Positions 8,273 to 17,334 of a DNA stretch of 48,842 nucleotides are shown in pieces (the stretch's first letter is position 1; every line of letters starts with the position of its first letter). A program made the position numbers and the translations under genes. The stretch comes from Xenococcus sp. PCC 7305. GTDB lineage: Bacteria; Cyanobacteriota; Cyanobacteriia; Cyanobacteriales; Xenococcaceae. Location of the stretch: NCBI RefSeq assembly GCF_000332055.1, contig NZ_ALVZ01000195.1, positions 1 through 48,842 of the forward strand, written 5' to 3'. The notes under the pieces are model-generated. The model ran no database searches, had not been told where the DNA came from, and saw only the letters and a list, made by a program, of their open reading frames with translations.

Positions 8273-8524
8273 ATGACAAGACCAAAAAAAGGAGAAGTAG
8301 TTGAAACTAATTCCCCATTCAAAAGAATGAGACTTGATGCACACATGACCCAGGAACAACTAGCCAGAGACATCGAGGTTGCTGTTTCTACCGTGCGCCG
8401 CTGGGAAAAAGGTCAAACTGAACCCACCTTTACAATCGCGCAAATGAAAAACTTTTGTAAGGCAACTGAGAAGAGTTTTGCCGATTTGCCAGATTCTTTG
8501 ATCCCAGGCAAATCCCCCGCCTAA
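8273..8524 (+). CDS. XRE-family helix-turn-helix regulator
   Basis: 83 residues, almost entirely one HTH_3 domain: FKRMRLDAHMTQEQLARDI, then the recognition helix VAVSTVRRWEKGQTEP and a closing helix with IAQMKNFCKATEKSF. Single-domain proteins of this kind bind DNA as dimers. The ATG at 8273 follows TACCGCC without a clear Shine-Dalgarno. It lies tail-to-tail with the patatin operon, sharing a terminator hairpin. Its target is unknown; a short palindrome at 8134-8148 upstream is a candidate autoregulatory site. Confidence 0.85.
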   Translation: MTRPKKGEVVETNSPFKRMRLDAHMTQEQLARDIEVAVSTVRRWEKGQTEPTFTIAQMKNFCKATEKSFADLPDSLIPGKSPA

Positions 8525-8525
8525 G

Positions 8526-8555
8526 CAAACAAAAAGGAGCCAGAAAACTGGCTCC
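8526..8555 (-). terminator. Rho-independent terminator of the GMC-patatin operon
   Basis: Read on the minus strand, GGAGCCAG-TTTT-CTGGCTCC is a perfect 8-bp stem followed at once by TTTTTGTTTG. It lies about 60 bp beyond the patatin stop codon, so it should end the five-gene minus-strand transcript. On the plus strand no T-run follows, so it acts mainly in one direction. Confidence 0.85.
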
Positions 8556-8615
8556 AAAGCAATACTCCTAAAAAAAGATAGTAATTGACAACCCTCAAAT
8601 CACCCTCTTTAATTG

Positions 8616-10163
8616 TCATAATTTAGGACCATAACTATCCCAGAGTTCTCCTAGGAAAAATTTTCCAAAATCAAATAATGCTTTAGTTTTTTCGGGTAAA
8701 GACTCAGCATTCGTAACTCGCATTGTCGAAACTAGCTTGGCTAATTCTGCGACATTCAAACTCAAAACCCCTGCCCCAACAACAGTTCCTGATTTATCTG
8801 TTCCCTGATGTAATTGGCAGTATAAGGTAGTAGTGTCGGACCACAGGTCAAAGCCTGGATCGTCTCGAACCTCCTTTTTGCCAGCCAAATAATAATCTTG
8901 GCCCTTATGACTAAAAGCCAGTTCATAAATCATTAACTTAAGTTCAGGCTGATCTGTGGGAGAGAATAAATTAAAGACACCAGTCTTCGCCGGAATATTT
9001 TCCCCAAAAAGCGAAAAATCGATATGACCAGTAATGCTGCCAAGATGATTTGGATCGCTGATAAATCGCTCTAGATCACGAATATTGACTGTAGCATGCA
9101 TAGCAAGATGAGTTTTTTCAGCCTTACCTTGGGTTTCTCCAGCCCGAGGATCGGTATTTTCTAACGAAAAACTCCCCGCCATAGTTTCACGGAAAGTAAT
9201 GCCCAATTGATTTTCTTTCATTTGAGTTATCTCATTGGTAAAGGGTAAGCCTTGAGGTTGCATAGTTTGCAAATACTGATAAGCATCGGCATAACCGAGA
9301 TCAATTAGGGTTGCCGCGTCAATATTGCCAAAATATAAATCTGGATCTAGAGGCAAAGGATAGGTCGGTTTAATCAGATGTAGCTTAATGGGTTTTGTCT
9401 GTCCATAGATACTATGACCTTGCAGAATAAGCTTATTGATTTCATTTATGCGATCGCATTCGGCAAACAAAGCGCTATTTGCCGTGATCTCCATCATCTG
9501 GATAAATTGTTTGAATAGACCTGAATTATATTCCTTGGTATTGCCAATACACCAAATGACCCAGATTTCTTCTGCGCCTTGATGCACTGCTTCGATTAAA
9601 TTAGTATTTTTGATCCATAGAGGATCGGTATAAAAATATTCTCCTCTAGTCACTGGGGGCATCAAAATGGGAATCGAAATACCTGCCACTAAAAGGTCTA
9701 AATCAATTGCCTGGTGGGGGAAAACTTCATTAGTTTTTAGGGAAAAATTTCCGATATTATAAGTTCCCTGAATCGCGATCGCGGCCTTGATTTTCTCAAC
9801 ATCAATTCCTAGATGGGGAAACACTCCTTGAACAATGCCATCAGCATCTGCCATTGCAAGCAAACCACTAGCATCGAGATATTTTTTTAATGGCATCAAA
9901 GAGACAAAATCTTGAACCTTCAGAGTACGCCAGCGATCGCATATTGACTGGGGAGACAAACCGGAAAACAGCATTGACATATTAATAGAACCACCAGAAG
10001 TTCCATCAACATGAGAGAAGGTCATCCCCGACTCGATCAGAGCTAAAATTACCCCTGCTTGATAGGCAACACGCATGCCGCCACCAGCCAGTAACAGGGA
10101 ACGCTTCACTCCTGTATAGCCTTCAGGATTTGCTCCATAGGGTTTATGCTCTAATTCTTTCAT
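8616..10163 (-). CDS. Patatin-like phospholipase with extra C-terminal domain
   Basis: 515 residues. The N-terminal patatin domain (about 20-300) has the oxyanion loop LAGGGMRVAYQ (26-36), nucleophile elbow GTSGG with Ser56, and a candidate catalytic Asp180 in YFYTDP, so lipid acyl hydrolysis is expected. The Asp lies in DP rather than the usual DG. Residues about 320-500 form a second domain (ITFRETMAGSFSL, GHIDFSLFGENIP, ELKLMIYELAFSHKGQDYYL). From memory, similar sequence occurs with cholesterol-oxidase-type GMC proteins; I could not verify this. It is the last gene of a minus-strand series, 58 bp after the decarboxylase-like gene, and ends at the terminator at 8526-8555. Confidence 0.85.
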   Translation of the reverse strand: MKELEHKPYGANPEGYTGVKRSLLLAGGGMRVAYQAGVILALIESGMTFSHVDGTSGGSINMSMLFSGLSPQSICDRWRTLKVQDFVSLMPLKKYLDASGLLAMADADGIVQGVFPHLGIDVEKIKAAIAIQGTYNIGNFSLKTNEVFPHQAIDLDLLVAGISIPILMPPVTRGEYFYTDPLWIKNTNLIEAVHQGAEEIWVIWCIGNTKEYNSGLFKQFIQMMEITANSALFAECDRINEINKLILQGHSIYGQTKPIKLHLIKPTYPLPLDPDLYFGNIDAATLIDLGYADAYQYLQTMQPQGLPFTNEITQMKENQLGITFRETMAGSFSLENTDPRAGETQGKAEKTHLAMHATVNIRDLERFISDPNHLGSITGHIDFSLFGENIPAKTGVFNLFSPTDQPELKLMIYELAFSHKGQDYYLAGKKEVRDDPGFDLWSDTTTLYCQLHQGTDKSGTVVGAGVLSLNVAELAKLVSTMRVTNAESLPEKTKALFDFGKFFLGELWDSYGPKL

Positions 10164-10180
10164 TGATATTTTGTCCCCAG

Positions 10181-10229
10181 CCCATTACCCATTACTTATT
10201 ACTTATTACTTATTACTTAAATTACTTCT
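10181..10229. repeat. Heptameric tandem repeat ATTACTT
   Basis: About five units of ATTACTT with variants lie between the decarboxylase-like and patatin genes. The stop codon of the decarboxylase-like gene (10222-10224) falls inside the repeat. A short array of the same heptamer occurs at 29852-29869. Confidence 0.8.
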
Positions 10230-11094
10230 CTTTCAAAGATTGCGGCGGCGCTAACCATTCCTCACTTAATCCCAGATCAACGACACTTTCTAATCCTTCT
10301 GGAGGTTTTTGAGGTAGTTGATCATAGCCGAGAAACCAAGACTCAAAATGGTCGTCGAGAACGCCTTTAGTTTCTGGAAAAAACCCCGCAAACAATGGGT
10401 TAGGGTCAATATCCAGTTCCTTGAGGGGTTGCAAACGAGGGTGAGAGCCGAGAGTCAGCACAGCAGATCCTGGCTTGAACAGAAAGAAGCCTAATTTACC
10501 CTGAAAATAAACATAGGATTTCATTAACATGCCGCGAAATTGACAGTAGTTTGTACCCGGCATATTTAGGGGAAGCCAAGCCTTCTGGGGTTTTTTAACT
10601 TCGATTTTCATTGCCAGCTGACCATCCAAATCATACTGGCTGCTAACAGTTTCTTCGCCAATCAGAAAATCTAGATTAGCCTGATGTTTAGGCATACCCC
10701 AAATACCTTTGCCACCCTTAACCGAGATCTCACTACTAACAGGTAAATCAAAAACATATTGCCCTGTATTAAATTGTTTCATCAAAAGACCAGGAATTAG
10801 TCGCGGTGCTGGATTCGCGCCTTGGGTACAAGCAATACCAATACTAAATTCAACATATTTGCCAATATCAGTTACTCGATAATCAATTACCGTAATTAGC
10901 AATAAACCTTTGTTCCAAAGACGGAAAGGATGCAGTTCTTTGCCTGGTAATAATGCTTTTGCCTTATCTGCATTAATCGGAAAAGCTGCCATCAAAGCAG
11001 GAGTTTTGTCGGAATTGACAGGTAGCTGAAAAGGAATATCATCCACCAAAGAATATAATCCTGTCTGCTCTCGAATTCGCTTGGGAATTCCCAT
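10222..11094 (-). CDS. Acetoacetate decarboxylase-like protein
   Basis: 290 residues of the ADC fold. Recognisable parts are the N-terminal PALMAAFPINADKAKALLPG, the central VEFSIGIACTQG and the motif GGKGIWGMPKHQANLDF (127-143), which aligns with the ELWGFPK motif where ADC proteins place their Schiff-base lysine region (Lys136 here). The family includes true decarboxylases and enzymes acting on other beta-keto or cyclic ketone substrates, so the reaction is open. The start ATG 11094 has AAGGAGA just upstream. It is the fourth gene of the five-gene set and could process a keto product of the upstream GMC oxidase and hydrolase. Confidence 0.82.
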   Translation of the reverse strand: MGIPKRIREQTGLYSLVDDIPFQLPVNSDKTPALMAAFPINADKAKALLPGKELHPFRLWNKGLLLITVIDYRVTDIGKYVEFSIGIACTQGANPAPRLIPGLLMKQFNTGQYVFDLPVSSEISVKGGKGIWGMPKHQANLDFLIGEETVSSQYDLDGQLAMKIEVKKPQKAWLPLNMPGTNYCQFRGMLMKSYVYFQGKLGFFLFKPGSAVLTLGSHPRLQPLKELDIDPNPLFAGFFPETKGVLDDHFESWFLGYDQLPQKPPEGLESVVDLGLSEEWLAPPQSLKEK

Positions 11095-11112
11095 AAAAAT
11101 TTCTCCTTTAAT

Positions 11113-11150
11113 CCCTAAAATCTAAAACCTAAAACCTAACCCCTAACACC
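11113..11150. repeat. Heptameric tandem repeat CCTAAAA/CCTAACA
   Basis: About five degenerate heptamers (CCTAAAA, CCTAACC, CCTAACA). The TAG stop of the upstream hydrolase gene (11143-11145) is contributed by the repeat. The same heptamer family occurs at 38625-38656 and at the borders of the 19250-19367 element. Confidence 0.75.
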
Positions 11151-12189
11151 TTTCCAATTCCGAGACTATTAGTGGAAAGACATCAACAGCAGCATTTTTC
11201 CCCATAAAAATATCTAAATGACTATAATCAGGCATAATATGTAATGAATGATAGTCAGGACGGTAAGAATTGAAAAATTCCCAGGTTTTCTCCTGACTTT
11301 CAGGTAAAAAACAGAGATTATGCTCTCCCCCAAAAAAGGCAATCCGAGCCTCAGTTTTCGGAGCTTGAGCCACAAAATCATCGGGTAATTCGGGCTTGCC
11401 CTCGACAGAAATCAAATGTCCTTTGCTGATACAAGCAGAAATTTGATCAAAGAAAGTCAGAGGCACATAGGCAAATTCTTGTTTAAGCCATTCATGGGTG
11501 GGCTCATTCAGATTTTCGTGGAGCCACAAGGCAGGAAAACCAAAACCATAGGTAAAACTAACTTGTTTACAGACAGGATTATTGCATTCATGATGGGTCA
11601 GCGCGACAAAAGCAGAAATTAACTTTGCAGCTGGGCTTTTGGGATCTAATCCCCATTGTGGATCGAGGTGATCGCTAAGGGGTTTGACTAGAGGCAAAGC
11701 TGCCTTGATTTTAATTGCCGAACCAGTAGGCACAATAGTATGGAGTGAAACCGCATTGCTAATAATGGTTTCGACTTCAGGAACCAACCCAGCAACCGCA
11801 GACATCATGAAACTAGTAGAACCTTGACAATGAACAATGGCCTTGATTTTGTCCCATCCTGTTTCTGAGACAATGGTTTTTACTGCTTGAGGATGGTCGT
11901 AGATTGCAGCTCGATCTAATGTCCAACGATTGGGCTTGACATCTATGCTGGCACGCCAATTTTCTAACCAAACATCGTAGCCACGGGCAACTAGATAATC
12001 CACGATATCAGTTTCCACAGGGGCCCGAAAAATATTGGCTCGCACTCCCGCACCATGCACCAATAGCACAGGAGCTTTATCAGGAGGGTTAGCTCCTTGA
12101 ACGCGAATCAAATTACATTCGATGCCATCTTGAGTTGTGAAGGGGAAAATAGTTTCCTTAATATTCTTGTTGGGGTTGACTTCGAGCAT
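11143..12189 (-). CDS. Alpha/beta hydrolase of the lipase/esterase type
   Basis: 348 residues. Motifs are the oxyanion segment LLVHGAGVRANIF (42-54), the nucleophile elbow VHCQGSTSF with Ser124, FFGGEHNLCF near the acid position, and the catalytic His in MPDYSHLDIFMG near residue 325. The N-terminal FPFTTQDGIECNLIRV is typical of hydrolases found next to or fused with cholesterol-oxidase-like GMC enzymes (from memory). Four Cys/His-rich residues in HHECNNPVC are unusual. The start ATG 12189 has AGGAAA upstream. It is the third gene of the operon; the substrate is probably a hydrophobic ester or lactone, by inference. Confidence 0.85.
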   Translation of the reverse strand: MLEVNPNKNIKETIFPFTTQDGIECNLIRVQGANPPDKAPVLLVHGAGVRANIFRAPVETDIVDYLVARGYDVWLENWRASIDVKPNRWTLDRAAIYDHPQAVKTIVSETGWDKIKAIVHCQGSTSFMMSAVAGLVPEVETIISNAVSLHTIVPTGSAIKIKAALPLVKPLSDHLDPQWGLDPKSPAAKLISAFVALTHHECNNPVCKQVSFTYGFGFPALWLHENLNEPTHEWLKQEFAYVPLTFFDQISACISKGHLISVEGKPELPDDFVAQAPKTEARIAFFGGEHNLCFLPESQEKTWEFFNSYRPDYHSLHIMPDYSHLDIFMGKNAAVDVFPLIVSELERC

Positions 12190-12237
12190 GATTTAGTTTC
12201 CTGGCTTCTCTACATTGTTATGATTGAGGATAAATTT

Positions 12238-13338
12238 TTAAGCAACACAGATGCCAAATTGGGGTAGCAGTTCGTCCACAATATATAGTCGATGGGCTTT
12301 GAGAGCATCATGAAATAATTTCCAATCACTTTGGAGAAAAGTAGAATTATAGGGAAATCTTTCTTTTCCTGTGTCGATCGCCTTTTCGGTTTTTAAAGCT
12401 TCATATTTCCAAGAACCTCGACCCTTGGAAATGTAAGGGACTTCTGCTGTGCCAAAACTAAATTTTCCCTCCCGAATGCTAGCAAGCCATTTTTCATGTC
12501 GAGCATGACTGTCATTGTCTCTAATGGTCGCGATCATCTGAGCAATTAATTCGCGATCGCCAGTTGGCAGTCCCGAGACTTCGGCAGTGGGATCTTTGAG
12601 CCGATAACGTTGTAGCCAGATATACATATTCTCTGCTGCTTCGAGAAAATCACGGGGATTGTCGCGTTCTACTTGCCGGCCCAACCCATCCTTATAACCC
12701 CATTTCAAAAAAGGTTTATCAGGATTAGATAATACGGCGCCATGACCTAAAGGGAAGGCATCGCCAATTAAAGCCCCAGCTAATTGCTCCAGAAAATTTT
12801 TCCGAAAATATTTATTGAGTCGTTGGTTAAATTCACTATCAATTTCACCATTTTCATCCACCAAATCGTCGGCTTCGTTCACTCGATGATTGACTCCCGC
12901 AAATCCCTGATGGGCCCAAGTATCAGCATAAACATGCATAGTAATGCCTAAACGGTACAAACCAGAGGACTTATGATGATTTAGAATGGCCTCTGTGACC
13001 ATTGCCTGAGCCACATGGCTATTGGGACGACAAATCAGTTTGTGAATAAATTTGCCTTCGGGATCTTCTCCTGCAGGTAAACCATCATTGCCTGGTAGAA
13101 AATGAAAAGGAATCCAAACTTGATAATTGGCCAATTTACGAAAATTCCGATAATCTAGCATCTTGTGAGCCGAACTAATCCGACTAAACAGACCACCGTT
13201 CTCAAACAGGATCAGTCCTGCATTGGTTGCATCATCTACATATTGAGCGCTATGGGCGATCGTATTCGCTTGGGCATGGTCAAATCCTGCTAGGCGTGAT
13301 AAGACATAGGTAACGCTGTGATGGAAATCAATTTGCAT
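12238..13338 (-). CDS. DUF6765-like protein
   Basis: 366 residues beginning MQIDFHHSVTYVLSRLAGFD and containing AHSAQYVDDATN (about 28-39), HVYADTWAHQGFAGVNH (about 135-151), LIGDAFPLGHGA (about 190) and DNDSHARHEKW (about 275). The His/Asp pattern (HxxxDTxxHQGF) resembles zinc-dependent phospholipase C-type metal sites, so an all-helical metal-dependent hydrolase is plausible. I assign the DUF number from memory. Start ATG 13338 has GAGAGG upstream. It lies 13 bp after the GMC oxidase gene, which argues strongly for co-transcription. Confidence 0.7.
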   Translation of the reverse strand: MQIDFHHSVTYVLSRLAGFDHAQANTIAHSAQYVDDATNAGLILFENGGLFSRISSAHKMLDYRNFRKLANYQVWIPFHFLPGNDGLPAGEDPEGKFIHKLICRPNSHVAQAMVTEAILNHHKSSGLYRLGITMHVYADTWAHQGFAGVNHRVNEADDLVDENGEIDSEFNQRLNKYFRKNFLEQLAGALIGDAFPLGHGAVLSNPDKPFLKWGYKDGLGRQVERDNPRDFLEAAENMYIWLQRYRLKDPTAEVSGLPTGDRELIAQMIATIRDNDSHARHEKWLASIREGKFSFGTAEVPYISKGRGSWKYEALKTEKAIDTGKERFPYNSTFLQSDWKLFHDALKAHRLYIVDELLPQFGICVA

Positions 13339-13351
13339 CTATATCAACCTC

Positions 13352-15070
13352 TCAAACTTTGTTTTTCTCATAATTTTCGATAACTTTCTCAGCAAAGCGA
13401 TCGCTCAAGGCCGCAATGGTCAAACTAGGATTAGGACCCACTGGCCCTGGCATTACCGAACCATCAGCAATAAAAAAGCCAGGATAATTAAAAACTTCAC
13501 CATAGGAATCTACAACCCCTTCATCCTGATGGCGCCCCATCGGACAACCACCCAAAGGATGGGCAGCAATCGTGCGTTTGAGGTACCAAAGCGGATTGTC
13601 AATATAGGTTGCGCTTAGTTTTTGGGCAATATTTTCCATGGTTTTTCTTAGGCGATCAAAGTAATCTTGGGATGGTTTGAAGTTGGGGGTGATATCAAGG
13701 CGATCGCCATCCCGCAATTTCATCACGCCGCTAGGAATATCTCTGCCCATTCCCAGTAGGGGCATAGTTGTTGAGGAAAGATCAAGTTTATTGGTACCAA
13801 ATAACAACTCAGAAATTTCTTCACTCAGATTACTATCTTGCAGTCCTCTTTTGGTAATAGAGACCCAGAGCCAACGCAGGATAAAAGGAATTTTGCGACG
13901 TATATTACCTGGTGCCTCGCTCATTTCCAAGATCCAGTTGATAAAGTCGGGATAGCCTGCATCCTGGATATAAAAACCGCGACCAGTTCCCCCATCTAAA
14001 GCATCGGGCATCCGAATTGTACTGGTAATCACAGGGCCATAGCTGCCATCGATCACTCGGTCTCCTTTGATGGCAAAGTTAATCAGGTCGCCATTACCAC
14101 AGAAGCGAGTTCCTAGCTTGGGGCTAAGTTGGGGAAAATGCGCTTGTTGGTTTTTTAGTAACAAATAAGTAGACCCAATTGACCCCGCAGCGAGAATTAA
14201 TTGATTAGCAGTAATAGTGTGGGGAGGCAGTTGATCCGTTTTAGTGACTTGCCCTTCTCGATCTGCATTATGTTCAACATATTCAATGACATAGCCTTTA
14301 TTGGCTTGGGGTCGAAAAGAACGCACTTCACACAGAGTTTTAATTTCTGCTCCTAATCTTTGGGCTTCGCTGAGATAGTTATAGTCAAGAGTATTCTTGC
14401 TGCCATAGTTGCAACCAATGTCACATTCGCCACAAAGACGACAGGTATAGCGAGTGCGATCGTGGAGGTTACGATGCTTTTCTGCTATGGGTTCTCCGGT
14501 AATTGGCTCTTGATTAGGATTGGCAAAGGTAACGGCTAAATTGGGCAAATGCCAATCTAGATTTAATTCTTGGGCCGCAAACTGTAATGCCTGGGTTTTA
14601 CGAGTTTCTTTATAGGGGGATTTGTCAAAGGGGTATTTCTGGGCATTTAGCATCTGCTCGGCGCGATCATAATGGGGATCTAGCTCGGCACGATTTACAG
14701 GCCAATATTCATGGCCGTCTGCGGCTAGATCTTCTTTGACAAACCATTTTTCGTCTTTGCGAATTAGCACATTGGCATAGATGAGAGAGCCTCCGCCCAG
14801 ACCACTAGAGACCACAGCAGCAATATCTCTAAATGACCAGACATCAAACATGCCATAAAGTCCTTCACTCGGGTCCCAGAAATTCTTTTTCATTTTGTCG
14901 GGACTACGAGGGAAAGAGCCAGGAGGATATTTTTTACCCCTTTCTAGAACACAAACTTTTAATCCTCTTTCTGCTAGTCGGTATGCCATTACCGAACCAC
15001 CGAAGCCTGAGCCAATAATCACAGCATCATAATGATTCTCAGCTTTTACCACCGATTTCTCATTAACCAT
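13352..15070 (-). CDS. GMC-type FAD oxidoreductase, cholesterol-oxidase-like
   Basis: 572 residues. The Rossmann FAD motif is VIIGSGFGGSVMAYRLAERG (17-36). SSGLGGGSLIYANVL (about 88-102) and the C-terminal AAHPLGGCPMG and GPVGPNPSLTIAAL are the signatures of cholesterol-oxidase-like GMC enzymes, which oxidise a ring alcohol to a ketone with O2 or another acceptor. The insert CRLCGECDIGCNYG (about 212-225) holds four cysteines that could bind a cofactor or metal. There is no Tat-type signal, so it is probably cytoplasmic. It is the first gene of the minus-strand operon; the promoter should lie in 15071-15167. Confidence 0.9.
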   Translation of the reverse strand: MVNEKSVVKAENHYDAVIIGSGFGGSVMAYRLAERGLKVCVLERGKKYPPGSFPRSPDKMKKNFWDPSEGLYGMFDVWSFRDIAAVVSSGLGGGSLIYANVLIRKDEKWFVKEDLAADGHEYWPVNRAELDPHYDRAEQMLNAQKYPFDKSPYKETRKTQALQFAAQELNLDWHLPNLAVTFANPNQEPITGEPIAEKHRNLHDRTRYTCRLCGECDIGCNYGSKNTLDYNYLSEAQRLGAEIKTLCEVRSFRPQANKGYVIEYVEHNADREGQVTKTDQLPPHTITANQLILAAGSIGSTYLLLKNQQAHFPQLSPKLGTRFCGNGDLINFAIKGDRVIDGSYGPVITSTIRMPDALDGGTGRGFYIQDAGYPDFINWILEMSEAPGNIRRKIPFILRWLWVSITKRGLQDSNLSEEISELLFGTNKLDLSSTTMPLLGMGRDIPSGVMKLRDGDRLDITPNFKPSQDYFDRLRKTMENIAQKLSATYIDNPLWYLKRTIAAHPLGGCPMGRHQDEGVVDSYGEVFNYPGFFIADGSVMPGPVGPNPSLTIAALSDRFAEKVIENYEKNKV

Positions 15071-15167
15071 TTTTCAAGTTCTACTAATGATGTTTTGATA
15101 TTACCTCGGTTTTTCAAAGATAAAATATTTAAGGCTTTTAAAGTAAAGTTTTCTTGAAAAATGTTAA

Positions 15168-15764
15168 CTATTTTGCAGATGATATAAAATCACATCGACG
15201 CTTTAAGCCTTCTTGCAAAAGCATTTGGTATTGGGCAGCATCAATTATATAGGAACCAAATCTTTCTAAATGGGGATTTTGTAATTGGGCATCAAAGAAT
15301 AAATACCCTCTGTGGCGCAGATGTTCTACCAATTTAACCATTGCCACTTTCGAGCCTTCACTAATACGATAAAACATCGATTCGCCAATGAACACTCCTG
15401 CGATCGCAATGCCTAAAATTCCCCCAGCCAATTCATCACCGTACCATGTCTCAAAACTATGGGCCCATCCAGCTTTATACAGCGCCAGATAAACTCGTTT
15501 GAGTTCCTCAGAAATCCAGGTAGTTTCGCGATCGGCACAACCTTCACAAACTTCGACAAAATTGCGATCTATTGCGACAGAAAATCTTTCTTGGTTCAGT
15601 ACTCGGTTTAATGATTTGGGATAGCGAAAACGATTATCTAAAGGAATCAAAGTTCTTTGATGACTCGAATACCAACATAATTTGCCATCGTCATCAGACA
15701 TCAAAAAATAACCTTGACTATAGCCTTGAACAACCGATGAAATATCAACATTATATATATTCAT
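15168..15764 (-). CDS. aat: Leucyl/phenylalanyl-tRNA-protein transferase
   Basis: Aat moves Leu or Phe from its tRNA to the N-terminus of proteins carrying Lys or Arg there, feeding the N-end rule pathway. The 198-residue length is usual. Conserved stretches are the N-terminal YFLMSDDDGKLCWYSS, WISEELKRVYLALYKAGWAH (about 82-101), SFETWYGDELAGGILGIAIA (about 102-121), GESMFYRISEGSKVA and LFFDAQLQNPHLERFG. Start ATG 15764; no clear Shine-Dalgarno. It is followed by the GMC operon in the same direction, but with a 97-bp gap. Confidence 0.95.
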   Translation of the reverse strand: MNIYNVDISSVVQGYSQGYFLMSDDDGKLCWYSSHQRTLIPLDNRFRYPKSLNRVLNQERFSVAIDRNFVEVCEGCADRETTWISEELKRVYLALYKAGWAHSFETWYGDELAGGILGIAIAGVFIGESMFYRISEGSKVAMVKLVEHLRHRGYLFFDAQLQNPHLERFGSYIIDAAQYQMLLQEGLKRRCDFISSAK

Positions 15765-15924
15765 AATAGAAAGCTTGGGAACAGGGAGCAGAAAACGGGG
15801 GAATGGGGCACTAGGGAAATAATGACCAAAATATAAGGCTCTTAGAAAGAAACTTGGCAGAATAAATCGGGAAAAACAATCAATGTTCAGATAGCATTAG
15901 ATAAGTCTCTATCCCCAAAAATCA

Positions 15925-16281
15925 ATGTCATCAGAAGTTGAACCTATAGAAGTTGAACCTATTTCCCCTATTACTTTACCTCCTATTACTAACCCTGAGC
16001 TTGAATCACAATGGCTCAAAAAAGCTTTACATACCTGGTTGGATGAAGAATTTATTCCGGAATTGGTTAATGAGACCATCGCTGTAAGAGCATCACAAAT
16101 CTTTGTTCGTCAACGCTTGGAGGGGGAAAATGATCTCGGATCATTAGTCATTGCGATCGTGACAGAAATGCAAGCTTTTGATTTTAGTCGTAGTTTTTAT
16201 AGTGAATTTGCGATCGCAAATGCCGTTAGCGATCTGATTTTAGATAGTCTGGGGATAGATCGCTGTTGTGGCGCTGAATAG
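15925..16281 (+). CDS. Hypothetical protein with N-terminal tandem repeat
   Basis: 118 residues, not recognised. The N-terminus contains a duplicated 15-bp unit encoding EVEPI twice, followed by a Pro-rich stretch. The remainder is helical, with ESQWLKKALHTWLDEEFIPE, an acidic middle and a Cys pair at the end (DRCCGAE). No signal or membrane segment is present. It precedes the peroxiredoxin gene by 114 bp in the same direction. Coding is supported by HIP1 sites kept in frame and by family-like composition only. Confidence 0.6.
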   Translation: MSSEVEPIEVEPISPITLPPITNPELESQWLKKALHTWLDEEFIPELVNETIAVRASQIFVRQRLEGENDLGSLVIAIVTEMQAFDFSRSFYSEFAIANAVSDLILDSLGIDRCCGAE

Positions 16282-16395
16282 ACCAAGAAGCAATTAATCG
16301 TAATCGTTATGAGCGTGATATATTAATCTAGATTCGAGAAAAGCACGCTCAAATTAACTTAAAATCCAGTATTTATTTAAGGAGAGGATTAAGAT

Positions 16396-16995
16396 ATGAC
16401 CGCAGAAGGATGCATTAGAGTAGGTCAGGAAGCCCCGGATTTTACTGCCACTGCCGTTTTTGACCAAGAATTCAAGACTATTAAATTGTCTGACTATCGC
16501 GGTCAGTATGTTGTTTTATTTTTCTACCCTTTAGATTTCACCTTTGTCTGTCCTACAGAAATTATTGCTTTTAGCGATCGCTACAAAGAATTTTCTGCTG
16601 TCAAAACAGAAGTCCTAGGAGTTTCTGTTGATAGTGAGTTTTCCCATCTAGCCTGGATTCAAACTGACAAGAAACAAGGTGGTATTGGCGATATTGATTA
16701 TCCTCTAGTTTCTGATATCAAAAAGGAAATTAGCACCAATTACAATGTTCTCGATCCTGATGCGGGGGTCGCCTTACGAGGATTATTTATTATTGATCCA
16801 GAAGGTACAATTCAACATGCCACTGTCAACAACCTATCCTTTGGGCGCAGCGTAGACGAAACTCTTCGTACCTTAAAAGCAATTCAATACGTACAATCTC
16901 ATCCCGACGAAGTTTGTCCTGCGGGTTGGCAAGAAGGAGATCAAACAATGATTCCTGATCCGGTCAAGTCTAAAGAGTACTTCGCTAGTGTATAA
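16396..16995 (+). CDS. 2-Cys peroxiredoxin
   Basis: 199-residue AhpC/Prx1-type thiol peroxidase that reduces H2O2 and organic peroxides with thioredoxin. The peroxidatic Cys is in FTFVCPTE (about 49-56), with catalytic Thr and later Arg present, and the resolving Cys is in DEVCPAGW (about 172-179). The C-terminal YF motif is present (KEYFASV), as in sensitive Prx enzymes. Start ATG 16396 follows GGAGAGG. A strong hairpin with a T-run lies 84 bp downstream, so it is probably a single-gene transcript. Confidence 0.96.
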   Translation: MTAEGCIRVGQEAPDFTATAVFDQEFKTIKLSDYRGQYVVLFFYPLDFTFVCPTEIIAFSDRYKEFSAVKTEVLGVSVDSEFSHLAWIQTDKKQGGIGDIDYPLVSDIKKEISTNYNVLDPDAGVALRGLFIIDPEGTIQHATVNNLSFGRSVDETLRTLKAIQYVQSHPDEVCPAGWQEGDQTMIPDPVKSKEYFASV

Positions 16996-17006
16996 GCCTT
17001 TTCTCC

Positions 17007-17035
17007 GTTAGCAGTTAGCAGTTAGTAGTTAACAG
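17007..17035. repeat. Heptameric tandem repeat GTTAGCA
   Basis: Four consecutive heptamers (GTTAGCA, GTTAGCA, GTTAGTA, GTTAACA) lie directly after the peroxiredoxin stop codon. Confidence 0.85.
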
Positions 17036-17079
17036 CTTTAAGCTTGAAGGTAACTTAATAAAAAATAACATTATTTCTG

Positions 17080-17103
17080 ACACGGTTATGCCGTGTTTTT
17101 TTA
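17080..17103 (+). terminator. Rho-independent terminator of peroxiredoxin gene
   Basis: ACACGG and CCGTGT pair around TTATG and are followed by a T7 run. The stem starts 84 bp after the stop codon. Confidence 0.85.
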
Positions 17104-17334
17104 TTTGGATTATTAACTAAATAAATGAGATTCAATCCATAAAACTGTGAATGTTCAATGATTTAATGACGGCGAATTAATAATGTATGTATGCGTATTT
17201 ATGCGGAAAAAAAAAAGGTAGGTAAAAATTTTTCAGTGAAACAACCATGGTGAGTTTTTAGGAGTCCATAGACAATTGTATCTATATTAATTCCCTAACT
17301 TTATGGTATTTCCGATACCTTGGCTTTAATTCTT

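Larger units (their letters stand above)
16996..17334. other. 339-bp intergenic region: heptamer array, terminator, sigF leader
   Basis: It contains GTTAGCA-type heptamers (17007-17035), the peroxiredoxin terminator (17080-17103), and an AT-rich stretch with an A10 run (17204-17217) upstream of sigF. No gene is visible. The sigF promoter is probably in the last 150 bp, but I could not assign -10/-35 boxes with confidence. Confidence 0.6.
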
